A stretch of DNA of 26,630 nt from Pyrenochaeta sp. MPI-SDFR-AT-0127 (GCA_020747015.1 JAGTJM010000140.1:1-26630), one strand, 5' to 3'; positions 9,701 to 20,611 are shown, numbered from the stretch's first letter. Numbers and translations: made by a program. Notes: generated by a model from the letters alone, not told the origin.

Positions 9701-10419
9701 CTCGGCCGCTACGTCTCCGTCTCCGCACTGAAGCACTACTTCAACGTGACAAACTCCTACGTCCTCACCAAACTACGCATCATCCTGTTCCCCTGGTGGC
9801 ACCGGCCCTGGTCCCGCCAGCAGCGCCCTCACTCCGACCCCTCTGGCGCCGGCGCATCACTATACCTCCCACCCCGCGAAGACGTTAACTCGCCCGACAT
9901 GTACATCCCCACCATGGCGCTGGTAACCTACATCCTCCTGTCCACCCTTCTGGCAGGTCTGCGAGGCGCCTTCCACCCCGAGCTACTCGGCTACACAGCC
10001 ACCGTCGCCATCTCCGTCACACTACTCGAGATCCTGATCATCCGGACGGGCACCTTCCTCCTCGCCATCAGCAGCTCCTCGCAACTGCTCGATCTCCTCG
10101 CATACAGCGGGTATAAGTTCGTGCACGTCATCGTCTCCTTACTGCTCTCACATTTGACCGCCTGGTGGGCTTCGGTGGCATCTGGGTCAGTTGGGTCATC
10201 TTTCTCTACTGCTTTGGCGCCAACGCTTTCTTCCTACTGAGAAGCTTGCGGTATGTCTTGATGCCTGACCAGGCTGGTCAGGGGATGGGCGTCGGTGGTA
10301 CTCCGGGTGTGGGATACAAGACGAGTAGCCGGAGCCAGAAGAACAAGCAAACGCAGTTTCTCTTCATGTATAGCTATGTTGTTCAGTTTGGGTTTATGCT
10401 GTGGTTGAGTAGGGTATGA

Positions 10420-11194
10420 GGTAACTTGAGAGCAGGGGATAGTGCTGTTGCGTGGAAGGGGGTGAAGGACGGAGGCGATTCTTGCCGCTGCGGTCAAATA
10501 AAGGCATTTGCATTCGCTGAATTGCTGAACCGAGCGAGACGGTGTTGCATTAACCATGAAATAGGCGCCTGGTACGTACTGTATCAAAATGCATGACTTC
10601 TTTTTTGATAGCGCTGGAAAGTGGCGAGCAAGCGCAATTGGTATTTGATACTCCGTAGGAAATACCTATGATAGGTACGAGCTGGCGGTTAAACCGACAC
10701 AGTATTATGCGGCAAGGATTGGATGCAGACACGCACGCGCAAACATTTAAAGGGTTGATGTAAAGTTAGGGTGGGAGCAAGTCTGTGCTTTCTTCCAGCC
10801 CCAAAGTAACTACCAAAACCACCGCTCTTCAATGCAGTCCAAAGACAAGCGACATAGCTGAATACATATAAGCGCACGTGAAGCGCCTCACTCTTCCAGC
10901 GCAGCTGCCTTTATCGGCAGCTTCAGCTTGGCTTGGCATTCCGCCAACACACCTGCTGCCTCGCACACTTTCATATACACCATCTCTTTCCGCACTGTCT
11001 TTCTGTCCCTAGAAGCCCTGAAGAATCGACGCGCAGCACATAACTAAAAGGTCACGAGAATAGTTTCACGATACTCTCACGGGCCGGTTAATACCACTCT
11101 CCATTCACAGCCTTGTAGGGACTACAGACAATCATTCAACAACAAACAAGTATTGACTGCTCGTTTCGAATCAGTCAGAAGACGCCGCGCAAAT
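10420..11194. promoter_or_regulatory. Intergenic region with presumed STAND gene promoter and leader
   Basis: No gene is seen here. The first part is the 3' flank of the YIF1 copy. From about 10870 the sequence turns C/T-rich with CACA runs, usual for fungal promoters and 5' leaders. A small hairpin, AGCTGCC (10903-10909) with GGCAGCT (10916-10922), lies in it. No clear TATA or CCAAT element could be assigned. Opposite-strand open frames here show no motifs. Confidence 0.35.
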
Positions 11195-14046
11195 ATGGAG
11201 GCCCTTGCAGTAGTAAGCCTTACTAGCAACATCCTTCAATTTGTGGATTTCTCGTGCAAGTTGTTCGACAGTGTCAAGACGATCTCCGAATGCGAAGTAG
11301 GCTCGGCGCAAGACGTCAGGCTTCTCGAAGACACCACTAGACAGTTTCAAAAGCTTTGTACGAATCTCACGGAAAGCCGGAAGAATGTTCCGAGTCAATC
11401 CGTTGCGATGCAACCTCCAAAAGACCTGCTAGTGGAGCTGGCGCAAGGATGCGAGGCTGCCGCGGCCGAATTTCTCGCTACTTTGGAGAAGCTAAAAGCG
11501 AAGGATCCAAACTCCAGGCGGAGTAACGTAAAAGCGGCATTCAAGACAACTTGGCGAGAGCGCCAGGTGAAAGACATGCAAACGCGGCTCCAGACATATA
11601 AGTCCCAGTTGATGATACACCTTCAAGTCATGCACAGGTATTTATTCGAATTGCCATACACTTTCAATCTTAACTAAAACATATTAGTGATGAGTGGACA
11701 CATATTACAGCTCTACTCAATAAAATTGGTGACCAAAATAGGCAGCACGATGCCAATATCACGACTCAAGTCTCGAAACTGACGGTAGAAGTGCAAAACG
11801 CTGTCAACCTCTGGGACACAATGAAGCGAGAGCAATCTATAATTGCACATGAGGGTAGAATACAGCTACCATTACTGAAGAAGGAAGACGAATCGCACGA
11901 TCTCCCTCATGTCGCCAGCCTCATTTGGCAAGAACTCTGCAACAGCCCCATGACTATCGCGCTCTCAGTGCTCAATAGCCTAAGATTCCATATGATGGAG
12001 TTTCGGCATTCTGAGATAAAGGAGGCGCATCCTAATACTTATAACTGGGCCTCTACGAATTTGTTTCAAGCCTGGCTGAATTCTTCAGAACCTGTATTTT
12101 GGATTAGCGGAAAGCCAGGAAGCGGCAAGAGTACATTGATGAAGTTTCTGGTTGATAATCCCAGCACTCCAAGCATGCTTAGCAAGTGGTCTGGGTCTAG
12201 GAAACTGGTGATCTCAAGCTACTTCTTCTGGATCAATAGTACCCCTCTACAGCGCTCCCAGGAAGGACTCCTCCGAGCTATACTCTACGAAATTCTCCGC
12301 CAATGCCCAGAGCTTGCCGAAGACGTTTTGCCAGACCAGTGTAACACCTTGAAAATTGCGATCACAAACCGAAGACCAACGTGGCTTGACTGGCCACGCA
12401 GTGTGCTACTTGACGCTTTCAGGCGGCTATCTGTCTGTAACCACACCGTTAAAACCAAGTTCTGTATCTTTATTGACGGCCTAGACGAGTACAAGGCGGA
12501 TACTAAGCATCCTCTCGATGATCTTATTAAGACGATTCAACACCTCACGAAAATGGATGCTAAAATCTGCGTAGCTAGCAGACCCTGGAACGAATTTGAG
12601 GAAGCTTTTGGCGGAAACCCTGAGTGCAAGGTGTATCTTCAAGAGCTCAATAAACCTGATATAGAACTCTATGTCTCTGGTCACTTAGAGACCCGACCAG
12701 AGTTCAAAGCCCTACGAATCAAAAATGACACTGAAGCTGTTCAAATACTCGAAGAGGTTGTTAAGAAATCCCAAGGTGTTTTCCTTTGGGTCTATCTCGT
12801 TGTGCATTCGCTCATCGAAGGACTGAGAAACCAGGATAGGCTGCCAGAGTTACACGAGCGTCTTCGGCGTTTTCCCAGCGATCTTGAGGAATTTTTCCGT
12901 CATATCTTTACCACATTAGAGCCAGTCTATCGCATGCAAACGGCGCATATGTTCCAAGTAGCCTTGGCGGCACCAGGACCGCTCTCGCCGATCGCATACT
13001 GGTACATGGACGAGGCGGAAGAGAACGCGCCAGATCTAGCCATCTCAATGCCGATCCAAGAACTTACCAAAGATGAACTTAAAGCCATCATAACTCAAAC
13101 AAATGCGCGCCTCAATGGACGCTGCAAAGGGCTGCTAGAGATGACGCCTCCTGTCTGGGGCATCAACCTGGATTATCGTGTTGACTTTCTGCACCGGACC
13201 GTCCGCGATTTTTTTATGATGAGTGAGATCCACGAAATTTTCGTCATCGAGCAACAGACAGATTTCAATGCGCATATGGCCATTTGTAATGCATTACTTG
13301 CGCAACTCAAGTCAACCGTGACCATACCGTCCGTCCAAGACGCTCACATACTTAGCTCCCTGGACTTCTTCTTCGATGCCGCCGGTTACTTAGAGAAAGA
13401 GAATAAAGAATCACCGACGAAATATTTAGATGAACTCGAGCTCACGCTAAACATGTTTATCGAAACAGACATTGATATCGAATCAGGCATGTATATCGAA
13501 ATAGACGAGTTTATTAACCCATGGAAATTATTTGATTGCGATTCCTTCACAGAATTAATCTTCACCAAAGACCTTAAAATCTACGGGGCAGCGAGGATGA
13601 GTCTTTACACAGCGCAACAGAAGCAGGAGTTCCTGGGCAGTCTATTGAAGGATAGGTTCCCAAGTCAAGGCGTCTTTGTTACTGTTCTATCAAGTGGGCC
13701 AAGCATATCCTTCGACCTATCTCTCCAGCAGGCGCTGGCCAGACTACTAACAAATGCGCACAACCACATCGCCGTCGACATCATGAAAGCTGTCTCGCAA
13801 TACTCCTCTTTTTCTGGCCAAGCCGCTTCAAAGCGCTGCCCACTGGCCTCGGATGACCTCTGGCGCGTCCTGGTGAAGAAGCTGCCGAAAGAAGAGTTAG
13901 ACAGCATTCTCAGGGCTATCACTTCAGCCTCACAACCACAAGCACAGCAACCAATGCAATGGCCCATGGCTCCAGCCTCACAACCACAAGCACAGCAACT
14001 AGTGCAATGGCCGTGGCCGAATTTCTTCCGGCGCTTATTGTGTTGA
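11195..14046 (+). CDS. NACHT-type STAND (fungal NLR-like) protein, two exons, 933 aa
   Basis: Exons are 11195-11637 and 11688-14046. The ATG at 11195 was chosen over an in-frame TTG at 11153 because MEALAVVSLTSNILQFVDF is a typical start for the N-terminal domain of fungal STAND proteins. Residues 1-~140 form this helical domain. A short Gln/Asn/Thr coiled linker follows. Walker A (GKPGSGKST) is at about residues 289-297 and Walker B (FIDGLDEY) at about 409-416, marking a NACHT nucleotide-binding domain. Next comes the helical region common in fungal STANDs (FLWVYLVVHSL, FLHRTVRDFF). The protein then ends without WD, TPR or ankyrin repeats; instead a short Gln/Pro tail has two copies of ASQPQAQQ. 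Such proteins act in the cytoplasm as sensors in non-self recognition and incompatibility by nucleotide-driven oligomerisation. Ligand and effector are unknown. No internal stops are seen; it is the healthiest gene in the window. Confidence 0.88.
11638..11687 (+). other. STAND gene intron (50 nt)
   Basis: The donor is GTATTT, with CTTAACTAAAAC as a branch region and acceptor ATATTAG. Phase 2 joins MH-S-DEWTHITALLNK in frame. The next AG, at ACAG 23 nt downstream, would give a stop at once, so the first AG is preferred. Confidence 0.75.
13923..14010 (+). repeat. Two-copy in-frame direct repeat at STAND C-terminus
   Basis: The sequence encoding ASQPQAQQ followed by QWP occurs twice, 51 nt apart (from about 13925 and 13976). 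The copies are nearly identical at the DNA level over about 27 bases. It adds 17 residues per unit and keeps frame, so it may vary in copy number between strains. Confidence 0.75.
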
Positions 14047-14524
14047 CAATATGTGAATCACTTGCCTTCCTATGGATTACTCAGCGAATTACCTAATGAG
14101 TAGATGATGCCGGCCAAGTTGATACAATACATCAGAGCACGCTTGGTGATTGCGAACGTTCGCAGCTATCAACAGTCGACAACGTATAGCTGACATATGG
14201 AAATTCTCAAGCCATGACTCAGGCTAATCGGAGAGGATATCCAAAAATATCCAGATTACGAAGATGAATAGCAGCCTACTTATGCAGGCAGACTCTGGAT
14301 GACTTCAAAATGAAGTGAGAGCTCCGAGAAACCTTGGCCTTTCCGATTCGCTAATGCTTTTAGTTATCCGGTAGCTCTACCTAAGTCTATAGTTTTCATC
14401 TCTATCACCAATAGGCGAAGGATTAATGTCAGTTGGGGTTTAATCCCCTGAGAAACCCTGAATAGAGACAGTTTAATCCCTTGAATTACTACGCTGAAAG
14501 GATTAATGTCTTAGGAAACGCCTA
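14047..14524. other. 3' flank of STAND gene and border to RIP domain
   Basis: No gene is seen. The last ~110 bases carry spaced short repeats (separate entry) and composition switches at about 14525 to RIP-saturated DNA. The repeats may be the outer end of the transposon that forms the RIP domain. Confidence 0.4.
14418..14510. repeat. Short direct and inverted repeats at RIP border
   Basis: AAGGATTAATGTC occurs at 14418-14430 and again at 14498-14510. Between them GTTTAATCCC occurs at 14438-14447 and 14471-14480 and is an imperfect reverse complement of the first motif. The order is forward, reverse, reverse, forward. Such arrangements are common near transposon ends as protein-binding sites. 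Confidence 0.55.
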
Positions 14525-17500
14525 ATTGTGCTGCAACTTTACAGTCTAATATAATTAAATCTAGTGGATTAAATAAACTAACTTTTATAATAATCTAAGT
14601 TATAGTTATAGAGATAAATAATAGGAAAGGTTAAAGAGTAGTATTTATTAGGGTAGGCCGTGCATACGTTAGGGTTAGAGGACTATACTAAGATTAGTGT
14701 TAAAGGACTAATAGTTAGTAGTCTAATAGGGCTAATTAGGGTTATTATATAAAAGTAAACTTAATTATAGTATATTAAATTTCTATAGAAATAGCTGAAG
14801 AAATAGATAATATATAAGTAGTAGAGGAAGAGATATTTAAACGTAGATAGTATCTATATAAGCGAATATAATAGAGTAGTTTAATAGAATTTTTAAGTAT
14901 TTACTAGAGTAGCGTATTATAGTATATAAGATCTATAAGTAGGGAGTTATTAAGTCCTAATTATAGACCTATTTAGATACTACGCACTAGGAGTATATTT
15001 ATAGAATACGATAGAATATTATTAAGATAGTATAGTATAAGGCGTTGTTATAGAACTAGGCTAGCGTCTAGGATTAGATTATTTACCCTAGTCTAGAGTC
15101 TATACTATTACCCTATTTACCTATATACTATAATAGCTTATAATACTAAGAGTATTTATATATTAATTATAATATTAATTAAATCTAAGAATATTATTAA
15201 TAAGAGTATAGTTAGAAGGATAGGATTTAGAGATTAAGAGGCTATCTATCTTAAAGACGCACTATATAGATAACTATATTATACTAGAAATTTAATAATA
15301 CTAATAAACTAGGCTAGCTATTTAAAGTAGGCGTAAATATAGATACTTAATACGTAGAAAATAACGTAGAAAGGGACGTAGACTATACGATTAAGGTGTT
15401 ATTAAGCTAAGTAATAGCCTAGTTAAACGTTATAGATAAAGAGCGAAATACTATAATCTAAGCTAATATAGACTACTTTAAATTTAGCGAGTAGTTAAAT
15501 AAAGTAGGCTAGGTATAGTATTTAAAGAGCTTAAAACGTAACTAGTTATTATATATAGTGAGGAAGCCTACGCGTAAAGAGCGAGTATTATTTAAAGTAT
15601 ATTAGGCAGCGTATATAGTTATATAGTAGGTATAATAGGTATCTAAGGCGAGTATAGTAGGTATACCTACTATAATATATATTAATTAATAAGAAGCTAG
15701 TAACATATCTAATAAAAAGCTATTTAATACCTAGTAGACTAAAAAAACTATAATAAAATATAGTAATATATAGCTAGAGATTATTATATATATTTAGTAG
15801 ACCTATAAGTTACCTATAGTTAGAGATAGGGATAGTAATAAGGAGATTAAGGGAAAGAGGCTACTATATTATATTAATAGTAACTAAGATACGTAGTTAT
15901 AGAAGATTAAGATAATTATAGGGTAAGACTAGAAAGAACTAGAGAACTAGATAGAAGAGATAGAGCTAGATAATAGTAATAATAAAGAGGGGTTAGACGA
16001 TAGCTAAGAGAAGGAACTATAGGGTTACGTACTTTAGTTTATATTAGTATTACTTAACTATATTTTAGGTAATAATAAGTATATAAGCGCGTTAATAAGT
16101 AGTATAGCTATACTAGGTATTAGCGCTAATAATAGTTAGTTAAGCCCGCTAATATATACGTCTAAGTAGTCTAGTATTATAAGTATATTACGTATATTAG
16201 TATTATATAGGTTAACCTAGATACGATAGCAGCGACTAGATAAGCTAGTAGCTAAGGGCTAAGGGTTAGATAATATAGTAGCTATAGTACTAAGCTATTT
16301 TAATTTAGTATAGGAGATAGCCTAATAATTTATAATATTAATAGAGTATAATAGTAAGCTAACGCCTATAGATTCTATACTGCGGCTCTAGGCGTTTAGG
16401 TTTAAGATCTAACCTAGAGTAGTAGCTAGAATTAGGGCTAAGTCTAGTTTTTATTTAAGGACTAGATATTTAAGATTTATAAGAGATTATATTACGTAGC
16501 TAGAGTCTAGAATATTTTAAACCTTATTCTAGTTAGGTTCCTAAAGGCTAATATACCCTAAATTTAAGTATATTAATTACTATATTAAGTTATATATTCT
16601 ATTTAATTTATGCCCCTATAACCTATTTAGTTTAGGTTAGTAGGGTTATATATAAGGGTTAGGGTAAGTTAGTAAGACTATTAGTACGTAATAAATACTA
16701 GAAGATTTATATTAGAGGATATTCTAATATAATTAGTAGCTATTATAAAAATAAATATATAACTAGCTATATAGTAGAATATAGGAGGTAGGTAATAGAA
16801 GTAATACGTAGCCTATAGTACGATATTATTAGTTATATATAATTATTTTAAACCTATTTAATAGCCTAGGAACGTATTATTATTATCTATTTAATTTAAA
16901 TCTACTAGTAGTAGTTTAAATATAGCTAGAATAGTAGAGAAACGTATAGTAGATCGTTATTTTAAGTATTTAGTAGAGTATTTATTAGCTATTTATAACG
17001 TATATAGATATAGGGTTTTACCTAGCTAGATTAAGGGCTATTTATAGTATATTTACTAGGTTAGCTATAAGTAGGCTAAGTTAGCGGAGGAAGAGGTTAG
17101 CTATTAGGCTGGTTTAATCTAGTATACTAGCGAAGTAGAGGTACCTAGTAAGGTTATTTAGCCTATTCGCTAGTTACTAGTATACCTAGATAGGTTAGTA
17201 TATAATATAGACTCTATCCTAGGGCTCTAAATAGGGTAAGTCCTAATACTATTTTAGAGTATATTCTAAAATATATAAGCCGTAGGTACTTTATAGTATA
17301 TACCCCTATAAAAAGTTATACTATTTAGTAACTTTAGGGGTTAGTCTATTTAGGTTTCTAGGCCTTAATTATAATAAAATTAGGGTATATAAAAGAGAAG
17401 GTTAAGTTATACCTTCTATATAATTTATATAATAAAGTTTAATAGGGTAGGTATAGTTAGGGTTATATATTAGGGTTAATAGGGCTAAGGTTAACTGCGC

Positions 17501-17756
17501 TAGAGCTGCTAAGATAGAATTACTTAAGGGCTAACTCTATCTACGAATATATATAGCTAGTAGTAAAAACTTTATTATACTATTTCTTTACTCTTCTACT
17601 AATACTATCTATTCTTACTACTTACTACTAGAATAGGAATATACTATATCCCTAAACTATACTACTAACCTAGGGTTAGGTTACCCCTAGGGGTAAGAAT
17701 TAAGTTAGCCCCTAGGAGCGAAAGCTTACTCTAATTAACCTCCTAGTAGACGCTCG
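14525..17756. repeat. RIP-saturated domain, left part
   Basis: Extreme loss of CpA and TpG with CpG kept: 15061-15120 and 16141-16200, for instance, have neither CA nor TG but several CG. Every frame is full of TAA and TAG. The ancestral element is one or more repeats I cannot name. Its right end, 17640-17756, is less damaged and rich in CCTAGG palindromes; the hAT element interrupts it there and the same domain resumes at 20620. Confidence 0.85.
17681..17696. repeat. Perfect 16-bp palindrome
   Basis: TTACCCCTAGGGGTAA is its own reverse complement. Two more CCTAGG cores follow within 80 bp (17711-17716 and 17759-17764), the last inside the hAT target-site duplication. Confidence 0.7.
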
Positions 17757-17764
17757 CTCCTAGG
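17757..17764. repeat. hAT target-site duplication, left copy
   Basis: CTCCTAGG directly precedes the left terminal inverted repeat and is repeated exactly at 20612-20619. Eight base pairs is the standard hAT duplication length. Confidence 0.93.
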
Positions 17765-17785
17765 CAGTGTGAGGAATGGATGGAT
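17765..17785 (+). repeat. hAT left terminal inverted repeat (21 bp)
   Basis: It matches the reverse complement of 20591-20611 at all 21 positions and diverges after that. It begins CAGTG, a common hAT-type terminus. Confidence 0.95.
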
Positions 17786-17893
17786 TTGGCGGCGCATCCA
17801 TTTGCCAACTGGTAGTTGGATGGATGATGGAAAAATTTCCGGAATAATCCGAAATCACTTATGCGAGACGAGATTATAGGTTTTTTTTTACCG

Positions 17894-20266
17894 CTATATA
17901 GGTGCTATCTCCGTTTCTTTAATTGTAATAATATTTGCCTTGTCCCAAGAATGCAAACACTGAGCTGCTTGTATCGTAGGCTGCTCAAGATGGTTGCGGC
18001 GGGTCGTGATCATGAGCCCCATTCGGCTGAATACACGCTCAGGCTCATCGCTCATTGCTGGAATCGAGAGAATATCGAATGCCATTTGAGCCAGATGCGG
18101 GTACTCCTTAATACCAATAGTCCGCCACCATTCAAGTGGAAACTCAAGCTCGATTGGCTCTTGGTTGCTATATCGCTCAAACTCATCTGGGATAGCTGCT
18201 TTTTGGTTGTTACTTCGTGCCTTAGCCAAACTTTTTGCGCGGTTATGAAACGTCTCCAGCGTATCAGGTTCATGTATCGTAGTCTTCTTTGCTGGTGACA
18301 TGGCATCTAAGACGGGTAGTTGCTTATAGGTCGAACTCCATAGCGACTTGACTTCTTTTCGGCCGGCCGTAATCCACGACTTGTTGTTTGCCCATTGAGA
18401 CTCGATAACCTTCCAGGTGTAGGCAGGATGTAGCACGGCAGCCGCAAGATATGCCGGTGAGTCGTCGAGTTTTGCGTAGTACTCTTCAGCTTTATCAAGT
18501 GCAAGTTTAATCTGCGTAATGAAGTGCCATTAGCCTTCAGTCGTAGCTAGTGATGCATGTTTATAACGTTCGTAAGCGGCCGTAAGTTCCTCAACAATAA
18601 ATTCAAGGTCAAATTGAACTTTGCTGATCCCACAGGACTTGCCATCACCTGGCCGACCTTCAAGATCTATTGTTGCAAGCCAGCAAGGCTCTAGGAGTTT
18701 TTGATACTGGGTCAAGATCTCCCAGTCTTCTAAATCAAGCGTATCTTTTAGGATGGCATTCCGAGAATAATCCTCGTCTTGAATCCAGCGTCCTTTGGAC
18801 TTCTCTCGTACGACACGTTGGCGCTCAGATAATAAGAAGTCTTCGAAAGGGGCTCGGAGTTTAAGGAGTATCTTGATCTCGTCGTAGACGCTATTCCAGC
18901 GAGTATCGTTGCTTCTGTGGAGCTCGCGCGTTTTGATCGTATTCCATTCGGTTGGGTCGATAATGGACTTGAAGTATTTGAGTTAGGCCTGGTGCCACCG
19001 TTTTCGTCTTTATAGACTTGCGTATATCCAAACGACTAGATTGTGAGCCTTACCAACTGGTCCTATTCGCCTCCATCGATTTAACTCTTCCTTCAAATTC
19101 GCCGGCACCGACCCTTCGAATTCGAAGAGGTTCTTATCGAAGCCGAATAAGAGATGGCGGGCAATAAGGTTGATAATATGGCCTGCACAGCGCAGGCGGC
19201 GCTCGTCAGGATCGAAGCCAAATTCTTCTCCAATTGCTTTCATTGCCGAATCGTTACTCGAAGCATTGTCCAGTACAAAAAAGCCGAGTCTATCTTAAAT
19301 ACCAAAGTCCTTGATCACGGAAATAACCTGCTCCGCAATATCTGTACCCGCATGCGAGTCGGTTTGCTCGGGTGTCGCTAGCAGTATCGTTTAGTTCTTG
19401 AATTCCGCATTGATAAAGTGAGCAACAATGCCGTTGAGCGAGAGGCAATTTCCAGAGGTCCAGAGGTCGAAGGAGATGTGGATCTTGCTGACGGAATCCT
19501 GCAACTCCTGTTTGACTTTGGCCTTGTGAATCCTATAGCCTTTCATGATCCAGTCTTTGACAGTCTTTGCGGTAGGTATTGCATCTTTTGCGCGGGGCGA
19601 GAGATAGGCAAGAAGGTCGCGAAACGGCTCACTATCAACCTGCCTAAATGACACATTGTCATAGACAATCCAGCGAATAAGAAGCTTTTAGAAGGTGGTT
19701 TCATCGAAGGCCAATGCCAGCGCATTTAATATCTCTTGCTCTCGAGACTCATTTGTATCTAAGGCTGCTGGCACCAATATACCCCTTCTTTTGAAAGGGA
19801 TAATTTCTCTCTCCTTGTTCCAAGTTTTGCCGTAAACTTGGCGGATGTGTTCGACTACATTCGTGCTTCCGCCGTCGACCTTATAATAATGAGCGTGACA
19901 TGTCCGTGAAATCGGGTCGGAAGTATGGCAGCGGACACATAGCCACCAGCGGGCGCCAGTCTCGGTATGTTCAATTGGTACGCCAAACTTCCAGATAGGC
20001 GAGTTTAGCCTAGCCGTACGCCTCGAGATCGGAATACTGAAGCCAGGAAGTTGAGACCAAACAACACTATGGTATTTGAATTTCAATCCCTCAATTAGTG
20101 GGGTGTCGGCCGTACGCGCTTTTGTGCTCCACTCCGACTCGAAAGTTGGCTCTGTTAAGATGTCTGAAGCAATATCAGAAACGCTATCTAGCGACGACTT
20201 TACCGACGACGTTGGCGAAGACGGTAACGAAGGTTGCTCAGAATAAGCTTGCTGAGCCTTCTTCAT
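17894..20266 (-). pseudogene. hAT transposase with six in-frame TAA codons
   Basis: A single frame of 790 codons runs from ATG at 20266 to TAG at 17894-17896. A BED-like zinc finger lies near residues 107-146 (WLCVRC, then HIRQVYG). Next come the catalytic core with SFDLWTSG (first Asp) and FFVLDNASSND (second Asp), NDTRWNS, and a C-terminal hAT dimerisation region (FPLEWWRTIG, PAMSDEPERVFSRMG, CLHSW). The frame is broken at 19688-19690, 19391-19393, 19295-19297, 19010-19012, 18983-18985 and 18530-18532. All six are TAA and all are explained by CAA-to-TAA on the coding strand. There are no frameshifts. The enzyme would cut and paste the element in the nucleus; this copy is dead. The start is supported by its position upstream of the Ser-rich leader and zinc finger. 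Confidence 0.92.
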
Positions 20267-20431
20267 AATATAGAACCCTTTTTAATATAGAAGTTTAGAG
20301 AGTTTGTACGTATAGTACGGAAAGTTATATAGAAAAAGGATAATAGTATAAGATATAATGGGTCCGCGGTGGTGTCTATAGATATAGTGATAGTATTATT
20401 AAATGTGATAGCCCCTAAGCCCCTGCATACA

Positions 20432-20491
20432 ATATTAAATATAATATTAGATGTAATATTGAATGTGATAGTGGATGTGATATTGGAGGCA
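20432..20491. repeat. 12-bp tandem repeat inside hAT
   Basis: Five imperfect 12-bp units in a row: ATATTAAATATA, ATATTAGATGTA, ATATTGAATGTG, ATAGTGGATGTG, ATATTGGAGGCA. It lies upstream of the transposase start, between it and the right terminal repeat. The more A/T-rich units differ from the others mainly by G-to-A changes. Confidence 0.7.
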
Positions 20492-20590
20492 ACGTACTAT
20501 ACCGATGCCTTAAAATGGATGGATTTGGATATCCATTCTGCATCTGGATAACCGAGATTTGGATGGCTTTTCCAAACACATCCAATTCAG

Positions 20591-20611
20591 ATCCATCCAT
20601 TCCTCACACTG
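20591..20611 (-). repeat. hAT right terminal inverted repeat (21 bp)
   Basis: Perfect reverse complement of 17765-17785. It is followed at once by the second CTCCTAGG duplication. Confidence 0.95.

Larger units (their letters stand above)
9197..10419 (+). pseudogene. YIF1: YIF1/HRF1 family ER-Golgi transport protein gene, damaged
   Basis: Yif1 is a multi-pass membrane protein that works with Yip1 and Ypt GTPases in COPII vesicle transport between ER and Golgi. Three exons are visible: 9197-9245 (QRPSYQNPPPAHSPP), 9352-9602 (Pro/Gln-rich tail, then NDPTAQLGFQMSKTAIDAG) and 9701-10419 (GRYVSVSALKHYFNVTNSYV, SPDMYIPTMALVTYILLS, LLAYSGYKF, GANAFFLLRSLRY and a C-terminal QFLFMYSYVVQFGFMLWLS). The order and about 339-residue length fit fungal Yif1, and the several hydrophobic helices are in place. 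Three lesions are seen. No ATG opens exon 1: the expected start reads ATTG, and an in-frame TGA lies at 9176-9178. The intron-2 donor reads ATACGT instead of GTACGT at 9603. One base appears missing near 10158-10161, shifting frame between LLSHLT and GFGGIWVSW. Unless an upstream exon or assembly errors explain these, this is a broken copy. Confidence 0.8.
17765..20611 (-). mobile_element. Complete hAT DNA transposon, 2847 bp, with decayed transposase
   Basis: The ends are perfect 21-bp inverted repeats, CAGTGTGAGGAATGGATGG followed by AT, at 17765-17785 and 20591-20611. Identical 8-bp CTCCTAGG duplications flank them. Many copies of TGGAT/ATCCA lie just inside both ends, as usual for hAT subterminal transposase sites. 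One transposase frame fills the minus strand. Base composition is normal, unlike the RIP-saturated DNA on both sides, so it entered after those flanks had decayed. With intact ends it could still be moved by an active transposase supplied elsewhere. Confidence 0.95.

Noticed and set aside
9683..9888. Alternative frames over YIF1 exon 3, including an ATG at 9683
   Set aside because: The ATG is inside intron 2; the exon proper begins at 9701 where Yif1 sequence starts.
12285..13967. Several opposite-strand ORFs of 60-100 codons within the STAND gene
   Set aside because: They are shadows of a well-supported coding frame and show no motifs.
17430..17500. TTAGGG-like strings suggesting telomeric repeat
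   Set aside because: The motifs are scattered and not in tandem; they follow from RIP composition (TA, AG, GG steps) rather than a telomere array.
17894..20266. Rescue of the hAT transposase stops by RNA editing or recoding
   Set aside because: Fungal A-to-I editing can turn TAG into TGG but would need two edits for each TAA; six TAA codons in a RIP-rich locus are better explained as damage.
20369..20600. Short ORFs rich in Ile, Leu and Val on both strands near the hAT right end
   Set aside because: They are translations of the 12-bp tandem repeat and the subterminal repeats, not genes.
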